This document shows positions 1-12,526 of a DNA stretch of 60,000 bases, piece after piece (positions within the stretch are counted from its first letter, which is position 1; each line of letters begins with the position of its first letter). This DNA is from Nematostella vectensis (Eukaryota > Cnidaria > Anthozoa > Actiniaria > Edwardsiidae): positions 4,218,001 through 4,278,000 of the forward strand of contig NC_064038.1 in NCBI RefSeq assembly GCF_932526225.1. Direction: 5' to 3'. The translations under genes and the position numbers were made by a program. The notes below the pieces were generated by a model. The model was not told the DNA's origin and did not search any database. It saw only the letters and a list, made by a program, of their open reading frames with translations.

Positions 1-144
1 CAATAAATTCACACTGCCCACAATCTCAGTGGGATAAACAGCTACTAAGCACAATGCCCTGGGTTCTACTTAGATGTAAGAACCTTTCCCAAAGGACACC
101 TTTGTACTAGGTATTAGCTGTTTTCACCATTTTTTGTTCTACAG

Positions 145-231
145 AAACAAAGCTATGTGACCCCTGCACAGGTTCTTAAACTGAAGTAGACCCATACCCT
201 GCAAAACTAGGTACATTAATCCTAGAATAAA
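145..231 (+). CDS. Possible terminal exon and 3' end of a gene entering from the left
   Basis: A pyrimidine-rich stretch ending in CAG at 142-144 looks like a 3' splice site. It is followed by a short open frame (KQSYVTPAQVLKLK) that stops at TAG 187-189. An AATAAA signal follows at 226-231. Together these would make a last exon and short 3' UTR of a plus-strand gene lying tail to tail with RPS15, whose own poly(A) signal is at 263-268. I do not recognise the peptide. The exon is short, so chance resemblance is possible. Confidence 0.3.
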
Positions 232-262
232 ACAACTGACACAACAATCCAGTAGTTAACTG

Positions 263-268
263 TTTATT
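263..268 (-). terminator. Poly(A) signal of RPS15
   Basis: AATAAA on the minus strand, about 20 bases downstream of the RPS15 stop codon. It implies a very short 3' UTR, as is usual for ribosomal protein mRNAs. Confidence 0.7.
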
Positions 269-287
269 AGCTATTCACAGCGATGGT

Positions 288-2259
<1,972 letters not shown>

Positions 2260-2299
2260 CTTGCCTTGTAGACAGAAACAGTGAAAGAGAACGACAAGA

Positions 2300-3045
2300 A
2301 GCACTGTCGGCCCCATGCCCTCCCGTGTACCACAGGAAGCCCATTGATTTCTAAAGGAGGGGGGCAGTCTCTCGTCCGCACTGGATTTCTATGTTCTCTT
2401 GGTTGTTATCATTCAGAACTACAACTTTAATTAATTTTTAAATTTTATTTATTTATTTAATTAATTTAATATCCCTGTAAGACAGTCAAACCTATTCTTG
2501 ATGTCCCGTTATATAGGCCATATATGCCTTTGTGAAGTATATTATTAAACGTAAACGTAAACGTTTTCTTTCAAGTGATCTCCTAATCTTAGTACCACCA
2601 AGAACAGGACCACGAAATTTTAAAATTCTCTCCAATGGTTTTGATAGGTCCGGGGTTGGCGGTGAGATATATTTGCTTGAGGAGCGGTTCTCAAGCCAAC
2701 TGAACTGTCGGTTGGGTTCACGGCTGGTCGAAAGTTTCCTACGCAAAAAAGAGATGGCGACTTCAGCATCATTCGGCTTTTTCGCTTAACATTAGAGCGT
2801 ACTGCTTACCATTTTGAGATGATTTAAAACATTTTCTCAATATTTTTAAGGCCGAATTCTCGAAGACTTCGGGCTACGGAGAATAACGCTATATTACGGT
2901 GCAACCTTCTCTCTTCTTCTCTCGTCTTGTATGGGTGCTGAAAGGGAAACGAGTGAGTAAAATGGGCCCTAATACTCAGGAGAGATCCCAAAGAGACAAG
3001 AATAAAGTGAGTCCTTTATGAAATTTTCCATTTTTCATCACTATA
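2300..3045. other. Intergenic stretch upstream of RPS15, no gene recognised
   Basis: Likely contains the RPS15 promoter (minus-strand transcription from around 2290). There is an AT-rich block at 2420-2480 made of TTTA/TTAA runs. A region open on both strands at 2490-2790 encodes basic, Arg/Lys-rich peptides with no motif I recognise. I see no other structure. Confidence 0.5.
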
Positions 3046-3049
3046 CAAA

Positions 3050-3370
3050 TTCTCTTGCGTACAAGAATACAAACTGCATTCTGATTGGCTGAGCTACTAA
3101 TGGTCTATCAGTGATAGATAATGAGTAGCGAAATGCTCGGAAAATGGCGGCTAATCATTTAAAACATCATTTTTATAGAAGTGAGCGACGACTTTTTAAC
3201 GGAGTTATTAGATAATGCCATCCCAGAAAAATACAAAAAGGGCAACCACGTGCACAAAGTCACATGGGTTATGTTCACCGCACACCCGACACGTGCGCCA
3301 ATGTATTCTGAAAAAAACAATGAAATATCTACTCTTTTGAACCATAGTCCAATCGGCCTCGAGAACTGAT
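3050..3370 (+). mobile_element. Possible 5' fragment of a Crypton-like (tyrosine recombinase) element
   Basis: A short frame at 3181-3369 begins SDDFLTELLDNAIPEKYKKG. This resembles the N-terminal phrase of cnidarian repeat-encoded proteins of the KIAA1958/DUF3504 type (a short helix, then 'NAIPEKTKKAT'). It is preceded by a CTGATTGGCTGAG motif typical of repeated promoters. The reading frame degenerates within 60 codons and no recombinase domain follows. The assignment rests on family phrasing recalled from general knowledge, so it is weak. Ordinary intergenic sequence is the alternative. Confidence 0.22.
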
Positions 3371-3759
3371 TGTTATTAATTGTTTTAGCCATCCTAAAGC
3401 TGTTCAAAACTAATTGTCTTTCTGGGACTAAAAAGCAAGAAAACCATGCAAAATAATTGGAAACGAGACGATGTTATATTGCAAAAAAGGAATGAAGCCA
3501 AAAATAATTAAAAGTCTTGACATACATGAGGGAATCTGTCGATCGTATCTGTTATTTTGAGGACGAAGTGCTCAATTTCTTGCTCATTTGACCAAGATAA
3601 ACGTTTAATAATTAGTTAGAGGTCCGAGGGCATAAAGCTCTATAAAACTGTATCCATGACGACCGAAAACAATCAAAGATTTCAATGCACCTGCATGGCC
3701 TATTTAGAAAAAAAGGCCCAGAAGTCGACGATTTTTGACAGAACTTCGAGTTTTCTAAG

Positions 3760-4930
3760 AGTGTTTTAAGGCCACACTATGGATATCAGCGGTCAGCGGT
3801 TCTTGGACAAGATGGCAGCCATTTTTTCGGCTCCCCAAAAACGGCTAAATCCTGTTTAAATTTACGTGTTTATTTACGTCTGTGTCATTGAAGCAAGGGC
3901 GATGGATGAGACTCTACTCGAGAGGGTTAATTCGCTCGAAAAATCTATGGATTTTTTCAACAATCAGTTTGAACTGATCAAGAAGAAAGTCACAACGCTC
4001 GAAAGAGAGAACGAGGCATTAAGAGTCGAAAATAACGTCCTGAACTCACGTATATCTACAATCACCGATAAGTTAAGAGACCAAGAGGCTATACTTGACG
4101 AACAGGAGCAATACATGAGGAGGGAGTGTTTGGAATTTAAAGGGATTCCTAGTTTGGAACACGAGAATACTAATGATCTTGTTATTAAAGTCGCTCAACT
4201 CGCTGGGCAATTAGAATATTAACTTTTTCTGATTTTAGGACCCCTTCAAATCCATTATTCTACCAACTTAGTCTCCTCAAACTTCATGACATAATCTATC
4301 TTAACAATGCACTGTTTATGTATGACTTCCATTCAGATCATTTGCCATCTGTCTTTAAATCATTTTTCACAAATATTAACAGGATACATCAATATAATAC
4401 AAGACTTGCTAGTAGGAAGACTTATTACCTGCCTAAGATACGCACAAACTATGGCAAATTTAACATTCGCTTTCTTGGTGTAAAAATCTGGAACGATATT
4501 CAGGATGATTATAAATCTAAATCTCGCTCCAGTTTCAAGACACTAATGATCAGCTCTCTTTTAGATCGTTACAAAAGCTAACTCTATTATTGTTGTAATT
4601 TACAAACTTAAGATTCTCTCCTATATATAAATGATCCCTATAATCGACCTCCCCTTGCTTGTGCGTGTTTTGTTCTTGTGCGTGCATCTATTGTTGTTTG
4701 TTTTTCGTTTCTATTTGTATTGATATTATATTGATGTATCATGTCGTTTACACATGCAATTTTCCGCTTGACCTAGCCGCTTAAGCTCGATTAGCTATGC
4801 TATTTCTTAATGCGGCTGGTGCCCAATTATAAAAATTATATTTATTTTTCTCCTTTTTCTTATTTAATAAGTAATATCTGTATAATAGAGGGTGCTAATA
4901 AAATATGTTGTTGTTGTTGTTGTTGTTGTA
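3760..4930 (+). mobile_element. Internally deleted non-LTR retrotransposon (LINE): ORF1 start fused to RT C-terminus
   Basis: The 5' part (ATG at 3902 to about 4210) encodes a leucine/glutamate-rich coiled coil followed by EQYMRRECLEFKGIP, the linker that opens the RRM-like domain of LINE ORF1 proteins. From about 4213 the frame changes to a reverse-transcriptase C-terminal tail (ILTFSDFRTPSNPLFYQ, later IHQYNTRLASRKTYYLPKIR and GVKIWNDI) and stops at 4579-4581. The endonuclease and the RT catalytic domain are missing, so most of ORF2 has been deleted. The element ends in an AATAAA-like stretch and a (TTG)n tail at 4906-4929, the microsatellite tail typical of L2/CR1-type LINEs. It cannot move by itself. 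Confidence 0.75.
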
Positions 4931-5910
4931 TCACCGAAAACATTAGCCTCTTTACAAGGCCTGGCGATAAGTTCAGGCTTGAGTTTGCCAACCGTGATCA
5001 AACAACTATCATCCAAGAATCCATCACCTCAGCTTTCATCTCCTCCATCGCCATAATCGAAAACGTCTTCGTTCTTCTAGCTGTCTACCGTAACCCTCAC
5101 TTACGCAGGACACAACTCCTCTACGTATCGGCTCTTGCTTTAGGTGACTTCTCCATGAACCTGGCTCTCGGGCCCCCTGTGGCATACAGCCTTGCTACAG
5201 GAGAAAAAGGGATTGGAGATTTTCTTTGCTCCGTGGTAGCACTTCTTGGGTATATCTCCGGTGGTTACACCTATCTCATTATCTGTCTTATGGCCGTTCA
5301 AAGGTACTGTAAATTGATGAACACCAGACTTTACGTGCTCCTTTTCGCGCGTAATAAAGTGAAGCTTTCAATAGTTTTGGCGTGGGTCGTCACAATCATT
5401 TTATTCTCGGTTCCTGTCTCTACCAGTGTTGTTGACTTTCATCCTGGCTTTGCATGTTGTTTTGTTGTATATTCTACAGTGGATTTGTTGTTCCCTTCTA
5501 TGATACTTGCTTTAATTGTCGTCTCTGCACTTCTGTCTCATTTCTGCTACATCAAAATCTGGAGGTACGTCGTGCGCCACAGATCACAGATGGCGTCGTC
5601 GCAAGTGAATGCATCAGAGTTAAAAACTTCATTTATTCTCCTGCTTGTTATGAACAGCTTCTCGATTTGTATGGCACCGTTTGTTATCGTTAGCTTCACC
5701 GAAATCTACTCTGGAACGATGGACAATTTCCCCCGGCAATTTTACTTAGCCACAACAAACTCTGCTGGCATCTCCAGTTGCGTGAATCCCATGATTTATG
5801 CAATAATGTCCCCACAATTTAAACAGGAGTTCTTGCTCATGCTTGGGTGTAGACAAAGACGTCTTCGAGCAATCGCAGCTCATCATGCACCAGATCAGAA
5901 AGGAACCTGA
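4810..5910 (+). CDS. Orphan class A GPCR, N-terminus disrupted by a LINE end
   Basis: A seven-transmembrane receptor of the rhodopsin class, placed in the plasma membrane. Homology to the two copies downstream starts at about 4930 (ITENIS; compare MSAITENS in the 12.5-kb copy). Everything before that is LINE 3' sequence, including a run of eight Cys codons from the (TTG)n tail. The first in-frame ATG, at 4810, therefore lies in the transposon. The body is intact: LLAVYRN at the TM1 end, ALALGD with D2.50, Cys at the TM3 start (FLCS), MAVQRY in place of DRY, FSICMAPF in TM6 (Met replaces the CWxP Trp) and NPMIY in TM7. The usual TM1 'GN' is EN here. Wording such as FHPGFACC and SHFCYIKIWRY recalls melatonin-type receptors, but ligand residues cannot be judged. 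It may be a live gene with a new N-terminus or a receptor that has lost its start. Confidence 0.7.
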   Translation: MRLVPNYKNYIYFSPFSYLISNICIIEGANKICCCCCCCCITENISLFTRPGDKFRLEFANRDQTTIIQESITSAFISSIAIIENVFVLLAVYRNPHLRRTQLLYVSALALGDFSMNLALGPPVAYSLATGEKGIGDFLCSVVALLGYISGGYTYLIICLMAVQRYCKLMNTRLYVLLFARNKVKLSIVLAWVVTIILFSVPVSTSVVDFHPGFACCFVVYSTVDLLFPSMILALIVVSALLSHFCYIKIWRYVVRHRSQMASSQVNASELKTSFILLLVMNSFSICMAPFVIVSFTEIYSGTMDNFPRQFYLATTNSAGISSCVNPMIYAIMSPQFKQEFLLMLGCRQRRLRAIAAHHAPDQKGT

Positions 5911-6504
5911 GTGCTAGAACTTTTCTGCGACTTGAATTATTCAGGAGGATTCCAACGTCTGGAAGAGGTGCATTTTTGCGCTGTCAGTGTAAGTGGAAAA
6001 TTGTCAAATGACGACAAAAGAATACCACGGCTATATCGTCATATTTCTACCAAATGCAGAGGATATGGATACGCCATTAAGTAATCGATGATAGAGGTAT
6101 CAATGGAGACGATAAAAGTTCATCCTTTGAACGTAATTATTTGTGAGAGAGGCTCAGGTTCTAGTTGCTCGTGGTTTAATTATTAAAAAAATTAAAGATT
6201 TAAAAGATTCTGTTTTTGTAGAAAGCTTACTCATGTGTGGCCTCCTCGCTTGGTGATAACACCCTCTCAGAGATCCGAGATCTCAAAAACTAACCCTATC
6301 ATACGAAAGCCGGGTTCAATGATTTCTATATTTCTTGTTTGTGACACTTGTATGAGTGATGTTGTCATGGTGTGAAAACACGTGTGTGCCACGCCTTTCG
6401 TATCTAATTTTATTTTTGGCTTTCGTTCGGATTTCCTGTGGTTGTACACAGAGGAGGGACACAGGGAGTCCAAAGGCCGACAAGAACTCCTTGGAAAGGC
6501 AATA
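5911..6504. other. 3' flank of the first GPCR, no gene seen
   Basis: AT-rich sequence following the receptor stop. Frames open on the minus strand at 6267-6548 encode nothing I recognise, and they run into the MITE that follows. Confidence 0.5.
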
Positions 6505-6505
6505 G

Positions 6506-6989
6506 GTAGAGGCAGGGGCTCATAAGTAGGGGCAATCAACTTCCTCACATTCTTGTATTATATAGGTGTCACGGCGCTTCCTAGGATCAGGCTATTTTTA
6601 GACACGCGGATTAGCCAATCAGATGCGACCTTAGTGCTTACGTTTTGGCTGAGCTCAACTGCACGCGCAGTCTCAGATGTTTTCTCTTCGGTACTTTGAC
6701 TTTTGTTGCTCTCTTCTTCAATGATGAATTCAGTTTTACCTACGAGTTTAAATTCTGGCTTGCAATTCTTTTGTTGAACAAACAAAACCGACGGATGATG
6801 GATAAATAAATATTCTTCCTAACTGAAATTTGCGCGTGATGCCTCACGTCACTAGCGCGCGCGACCAACGTCAACGTAGCTGATTGGCCAGTTCGTGCGC
6901 GCGCGTCCAAAAATAGCCTGATCCTAGGAAACGCCGTGACACTTATATAATGCAGATGATTGCCCCTACTTATGAGCCCCTGGTAGAGG
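6506..6989. mobile_element. hAT-like MITE with long terminal inverted repeats
   Basis: The sequence from 6513 (CAGGGGCTCATAAGTAGGGG) is repeated in reverse complement ending at 6982. Matching continues inward for over 100 bases per side, including CCTAGGATCAGGCTATTTTT. The element is flanked by a direct repeat GTAGAGG at 6506-6512 and 6983-6989. TIRs beginning CAGGG and a 7-8 bp target duplication are typical of the hAT superfamily. The core between the arms is about 230 bases with no transposase frame, so this is a non-autonomous foldback copy. Confidence 0.82.
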
Positions 6990-8550
6990 AGATGAGACCG
7001 CAGGAGTCCGAATATGTCTTCATTTAGTAGCTGTGATCCTTTCAATTAATTTATAAACTTTTCAATCAAACGATGACATTGTTGTACTTTAGACGGCACA
7101 ATAAATATTATGATAAATATTATGTTGCCTTTGTTGTTGTTTGTTGCTGTTTTTCGAGTTAAGGATATATCCAAAAATGTTAATATTTCTTCGTCAGGAG
7201 ATGGGATTTCTAACTACTCTACTGGTTCATCCGCAAAATAAGGCTTTTTTCTTTCCCCCTCCCACATGGACACACCTCGTATCGGTGATTTCAAGGTGTT
7301 AACATGGCTTAAAGGGGCAATCATCCCTTGCTGTGACTTTGACGAATCCTCAAAACCTGACCATTGTTTTTTTTTTTTTTACACGTAATGGGAAACCAAA
7401 ATAAATATATAACTACAAGACATTTATTGTTATATTTTCGTTCTTTCTACTTTTTCCGATAAACAACTGGTATGAGATAGCACATGTAAGCGATATTTTT
7501 TATAGCATTTCAAAAAACTTCTTTCTCATAAGACAAAGCCGTAGCAGGCCTCAAGTTACTTGGGGGGGGGGGGGAGGGGGAGTGTGATGCAGAGAAACAT
7601 TAAGAAAACATTGGGGGCACAGCGATGACCCTACTGGTAACTTTCATCATAGTTTTTTCAAAATATTGAGGAGCACGTGCCCTGTAAGACTTTCATGAAA
7701 TTGGCTAATTTAAGATTGGCTTCTGGGCATTTTAGTAATTTGATCAAAATAATCATCTCTTCTTTCCAAGAAGCAGGTTATTTTGGCCCATCTTCATCTT
7801 CTGAAGAGAACACATGGTGATCACCTTTCCTAGGAAGAAGGTAAGTAAAACCCTTAAAATATATAGAGCATTACTGTTAAAATTAAATAACTCGTTGTAT
7901 TATCATTTGAGATCTCACGTGATAAATGTTCATTTGCCAAGCAACACTGCACCAAGAATTTATGAAACAAGAAATTTATGAAACATGAAATACGAAATGT
8001 AAATGGCGAGAATATTCGAAAATGCAAAAAAAAGCCCCCAAAAAAGAAATGGTGACGCACGAAGTTTTCGTTTCTTTTTTAAACATTAAACGCTCATATA
8101 TTTGCTTTGTACTTTTAGAGAGGAGATAAAGATATAAAGATAAGTTTAATAAAATGTTTTTTGCGTATTATTTACTCGAAGTGGTTCTGTAGATTTCTGT
8201 TTTTTTTCTTCTGGTTGCTATGGTGATTGGCCAGCGATTGTGATCAACTACTTTAACGTTTTTGTCTCCTGCAGTACAAATTAATCCACAACAGAAATAT
8301 AGTTTTTTTTGGCCCTACTAGGCCAAATCAGGTGCAGAAATTCTAGAATTAAAAACCTTATCATTTTAAGGCTTTTTCATTGGGCAATCGGTGTGTTTCA
8401 CTGAAACCCAATGTGGCACGTTATTTCGAAGATAGATCGATGTCTTATTTTGTGCAATTTGGCTTTTGATTAAAAGTCATTGCTTTTAAGTTGGCCTGAA
8501 TTTCCCTACGGCTAAAAAGAGTTTTCCACATGCGCTGTCGAGGCGCCGTT
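6990..8550. other. Gene-free stretch with a dispersed repeat
   Basis: No coding region is recognised. A G-run at 7561-7580 begins a block (to about 7685, with GGGGGCACAGCGATGACCC and CTACTGGTAA) that recurs at 39.9 kb and, inverted, at about 48.7 kb. It is probably one member of an interspersed repeat family. The rest is AT-rich with short homopolymers. Confidence 0.55.
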
Positions 8551-8551
8551 A

Positions 8552-9010
8552 AGTGTTTAACATTTGTTAATAAGAGACACTGTCCGTTTTTTTTCAATCA
8601 AAACTCACCGATTATGCTAGCCTCGGCTGGTAGAACACTGGAGGTGAGGTAGAGAGGTTGTGTTTAACATTTATTAATAAGAGACACTGTCCGTTCTTTT
8701 CTTTTCTTTTCCTATATTTTATTTTCTTTTTTCTTTTCTTTTCATTTCTTTTCTTTTATGTTCTTTCTTTTCGGTTTTATTGAGACAGACGCACAAAAAA
8801 TATCTTTTTGTTTTATATATTAACTAAAATTAATGTATAATTTAAATATTAATTACAATTGAGTTTTGGGGAGGCGCGCAAGCATATTGACGCCAAGGGC
8901 GTTTTTTTTTTCTGGAGAAGCAGAGGAATGATTAAAATTGTTTATGGGGGAACAAATCCTCACCGATTATGCTTGCCTCGGCTGGTAGAACACTGGAGGT
9001 GAGGTAAAGG
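8552..9010 (+). repeat. Interleaved direct repeats
   Basis: Two motifs are each present twice. GTGTTTAACATTTGTTAATA, continuing AGAGACACTGTCCGTT, is at 8552-8587 and 8660-8695. CTCACCGATTATGCTAGCCT, continuing through CGGCTGGTAGAACACTGGAGGTGAGG, is at about 8605-8652 and again at 8959-9005. The second motif can itself fold, because its CCTC...GAGG and CTCACC...GGTGAG parts are complementary. A (CTTTT)n tract lies between at 8695-8770. The arrangement suggests successive insertions or a rearranged small mobile element; the family is unknown. Confidence 0.55.
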
Positions 9011-9339
9011 GGGTTCTTTTAGTAAAGGGCCGCCGAGGCAGCCGTTCAGCCCACCATCTTATTTTGGGAAACTTCAACTTTCAACTTTTGTACATAAATA
9101 CATTATTGTTTCTTTTATGTGCTCACCCGCTGATAGAACAGGCTAATCTAGGCGGGTTCAGCTTAAATAATAGCTACAATAATAGTTACAATAATTTCAG
9201 AAATAACAAACACAGGACGAGCAAGACGAACACAATGGGAGGAGTTTAGTTTTCCTGTATAGAGCAATGTTTGTTGGAGGAATATATCAAAGTTGTTCAT
9301 TAGTCATAAAAACGGTATCCTACGTTGAAATTGGCCTAT

Positions 9340-10063
9340 CGAGCTTGAATAGCTTTGCTTATATGGGAGATATCAACGTAGTCATCAATCTGCTTTAAGA
9401 CTTCAAGGAGTTTTTGATGTAATTTCGTTATGAATGCTCTTTTGCCATTTTCTTTTAGGGAAGCTGGTAGCTCATTCCATAGCCTTGCGCCAAGCCTGAA
9501 AAATGATTTGAATTGGAGCTGGAGTTTTGCATGTTTGATATAGAAATTATTAGATGTCTATGATCTAGTGTTATATGAATGAACTTTTTTCGTATCTGTG
9601 AAAAGTTCGACAATGTTCTTAGGTGCTATACAATTTCGAACATCATGCATTAGGTTGCATATATTTTCGAAATAAAAAAAATTTATTGGTAGAATATCTG
9701 CATCAAGGAAGAGCGGGACTGCATGGTCTCGTCTTTTAGCAAAGTATAGGAATCGCAGAGATCGCTTTTGCAATAAAAGAATTTTATTCGTATGACATTT
9801 GTTAGCTGATCCCCAAAATGATATTGCGTAAGATATATGGCTCAATTAAGGACTTGTATATTTGTGAAAGTATTTTGCGTGGAAGAAAATGTCTAATTTT
9901 TGCGATAAGTCCAACTGTTTTACTTATTTTAGTTGTAATTTGATTTATATGATATTTAAAGGAGAGATTCTCATCAAGAAGCATTCCGAGATACTTGACA
10001 AAATTCTTACACTCAAGGCTCGATCTAGATTTTTTATCATTATCGAATATCTTGATTTAATGT
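9340..10063 (-). mobile_element. 5'-truncated LINE, reverse-transcriptase C-terminal region (decayed)
   Basis: Read on the minus strand from about 10063, the frame gives FVKYLGMLLDENLSFKYHIN, then ISKTVGLIAKIRHFLPRKIL, then (after a frameshift near 9840) SYAISFWGSANKCH, VHSYNTRS and finally, past a stop, FKSFFRLGARLWNELPASL. This is the standard order at the end of non-LTR retrotransposon RTs: strand-exchange helix, 'SYA..FWG..' block, 'YNTRS' and 'GxxLWNxLP'. Only the 3' part is present, as expected from incomplete reverse transcription. Frameshift and stops show it is dead. It differs from the LINE at 3.8-4.9 kb. Confidence 0.82.
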
Positions 10064-10360
10064 TGGAGAAGTAGGCTGGGAGTTCCCATTGCGTTGTGTT
10101 TTGCGGGTTAGAACCCTACCGTCAGGGGTGGGCTGAGTCGCAGCACTATGCTTACTGACAACTGCATCATCTTGTCCTGTGCATGGTACCTGGTCTCGGC
10201 GGCTGTGCAAATTCCCTGAGAATCCCTCATACTTAAGACTTCCTGGATAAATGATATTTCCTTTTAAGGAGCTTTTACAAAAAAACTTCCTGCTTATTCC
10301 TAGTCTGTTCACACCAATACGCAGTGAAAACCTTTTTCTCAACTTATCTTTAGGCGTACC

Positions 10361-11335
10361 ATGAGTGCGATCAACGAAAACTCTACCAGTCAAATTGAGT
10401 CACCAAAGTATGGCGAAAAGTACAGACTCGAGCTAGCCAATCGAGGCCAAGCCATCGTCATACAAGAAACGGCTACTTCCGCCGTCATCTCTTCCATCGC
10501 CATAGTTGGAAACTTCCTCGTGTTGCTCGCCGTCTATCGTAATCCTAACCTGCGAAAAACCCAGGTCCTCTACGTGTCCGCACTCGCAGTTGCTGACATG
10601 TCAATGAACGTGGTACTTGGACCCCCTGCGGCGTATGGTCTCGCGATGGGTAACGAGGACTTTGGGAAGGTTCCATGTGTCATAATAGCAATCTTAGGGT
10701 GTACTTCAGGGACATACACGTATCTTATTATTTGCCTGATGGCCGTTCAGAGGTACAGCACGATGTTAAATACCAGACTGCATAGCACGTTATTCACCAG
10801 AAGAAAAGTGAAAATCTCCATTGCCATCACTGCAACTGGGACACTCACTTTTATAGTAATCACTGGGATATTAAGCGATGTGCAATTCCACCCTGGATTC
10901 GCATGCTGCCTCGCACACTATGAGAAAGTTGACAAAGTACCAGTCTGGGTTATGCTAAGTTTGATTTCGATCCCCGCACTCATTTCACACTTCTGCTACA
11001 TCAGGATTTGGCGATATTTGAGGCAGCACAGAGAGCAGATGGCGCAGTCGGCAATAAGTGCTGCTGAAGTGAAGACGTCACGGATCTTTCTTTTGGTCAT
11101 CAACAGCTTTTCGATTTGCCTCGCGCCTTTCATGATAGTCACCTTTATCGAGATATTTACCGGCACTATGTACACGGTACCGCGGCAGGTTTATCTAGCC
11201 ACTACTAATCTCGCGGGATTCTCGAGTTGTATCAACCCGATTATATACGCGGCATTGAGCAGACCGTTCCAGCAAGAGTTTGGCAAAATGTTCGTGTGCA
11301 AACGGAGAAGAAATGATGCAGTTGCACCGGTGTAG
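10361..11335 (+). CDS. Orphan class A GPCR, tandem copy 1 (324 aa, single coding exon)
   Basis: Rhodopsin-class seven-transmembrane receptor with a short N-terminus bearing an N-glycosylation site (NST). Landmarks: GN in TM1 (IVGNFLVLLAVYRN), ALAVAD with D2.50, Cys at the TM3 start (KVPC), MAVQRY in place of the DRY motif, a double Cys in loop 2 (FACC), a long TM5 ending SHFCYIRIWRY, FSICLAPF in TM6 (no CWxP Trp) and NPIIY in TM7, then a short basic tail. Phrasing is distantly melatonin-receptor-like; the ligand is unknown. Q in place of D/E before RY could alter activation control (family knowledge, not tested). A good 3' splice site (pyrimidine tract, AG at 10352-10353) lies just before the ATG, so a 5' non-coding exon probably lies upstream. 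Residue 5 is Asn here but Thr in copy 2 and in the 4.9-kb relative, so Asn looks derived. Confidence 0.88.
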   Translation: MSAINENSTSQIESPKYGEKYRLELANRGQAIVIQETATSAVISSIAIVGNFLVLLAVYRNPNLRKTQVLYVSALAVADMSMNVVLGPPAAYGLAMGNEDFGKVPCVIIAILGCTSGTYTYLIICLMAVQRYSTMLNTRLHSTLFTRRKVKISIAITATGTLTFIVITGILSDVQFHPGFACCLAHYEKVDKVPVWVMLSLISIPALISHFCYIRIWRYLRQHREQMAQSAISAAEVKTSRIFLLVINSFSICLAPFMIVTFIEIFTGTMYTVPRQVYLATTNLAGFSSCINPIIYAALSRPFQQEFGKMFVCKRRRNDAVAPV

Positions 11336-11454
11336 ATGATGATGGTAACGGTAATGACGATAGCTATGATAATGATGATAAACTATTATCTTAATATGAT
11401 GACGATGATATTGTCAAAAGGGCTCGTTAACGCGCCTCTTAGTCTGATATTGTT

Positions 11455-11720
11455 TTAGTTTATTGTAGTCTTGTGTGGCCTAATCTCGAATATGCGTCTT
11501 GCGTATGGGCTAACTTGCCAGATTATCTGTGCCGACTTGTAGAAAATGTACAAAAATCTGCCCTACGCATTATCTGACCCGATCTCTCATACGACATCGC
11601 CCTTGAGTACTAACAACAGCTGGATGATCGCCGCTGTAACGCGTGGCGCAATATCATCTCAAGCATCCAGTCGTCGGGTTCCGTGCAAGGGATCTGTGCA
11701 AGAATCTCCTTTGCTCCCTT
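11455..11720 (+). mobile_element. Decayed LINE reverse-transcriptase fragment in duplication unit 1
   Basis: A frame with stops gives LEYASCVWANLPDYLCRLVE, then NVQKSALRII, a stop, then PDLSYDIALEY. This is the thumb-side segment of LINE RTs ('LEYAS.VW', 'LE.VQ..A.R.I', 'PDLSYEEAL'). It lies downstream of the receptor and is followed at about 12.15 kb by a long (ATT)n tract that could be the element's 3' tail. The same fragment sits in unit 2, so it inserted before the duplication. Confidence 0.6.
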
Positions 11721-12012
11721 CATCTGCCTTCGTGGATCAAGAACTGTCAAGTGGGTATCATGGGACTTTAAGAACTCTGACATTGACGCTGAAGTAGCCG
11801 AGGGAGCAATTCGATAGGGACCTTGATTGATTTTATGCTGACGACTGAATAACCGCAAGAATCTCCTTTGCTCCCTTCATCTGCCTTCGTGGATCAAGAA
11901 CTGTCAAGTGGGTATCATGGGACTTTAAGAACTCTGACATTGACGCTGAAGTAGCCGAGGGAGCAATTCGATAGGGACCTTGATTGATTTTATGCTGACG
12001 ACTGAATAACCG
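11699..12012 (+). repeat. 157-bp tandem duplication found only in unit 1
   Basis: The segment beginning CAAGAATCTCCTTTGCTCCC at 11699 is repeated exactly from 11856 and ends at ...GACTGAATAACCGC near 12012. Unit 2 has a single copy (13865-14021). A shared GCAAGA at the joint suggests microhomology-mediated duplication after the large duplication, or loss in unit 2. Confidence 0.85.
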
Positions 12013-12144
12013 CCACTGCACTAGGATAATATAATTTTATCATTTTCATTTTTGCAATTTATTTTTATTATGTTATCAATTAGTAGTCCTTTTAATTTAT
12101 CATTTGAAAATATGCATGTAAATAATAATTTCTAATCCACAATT

Positions 12145-12306
<162 letters not shown>

Positions 12307-12526
12307 CATTATCATTTATCATTATCATTATCATTAACCACCACCACCTCCGGCGCTGCCTGACCTAGTGTCCCATTAGCTGGTTTCCGATGTGCTAGTG
12401 TCTCATGATCATCATTATTATCATTATCATCATTTTGTCATTAGTTTTTCGCGATTTATAATGTACTGCGGGCTAACGGAATATACGCAGTAAAAACCTT
12501 TTTCTCAACTTATCTTTAGGCGTACC

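Noticed and set aside
2492-2789. Basic open frames on both strands
   Set aside because: No family resemblance, splice context or start context that supports a gene.
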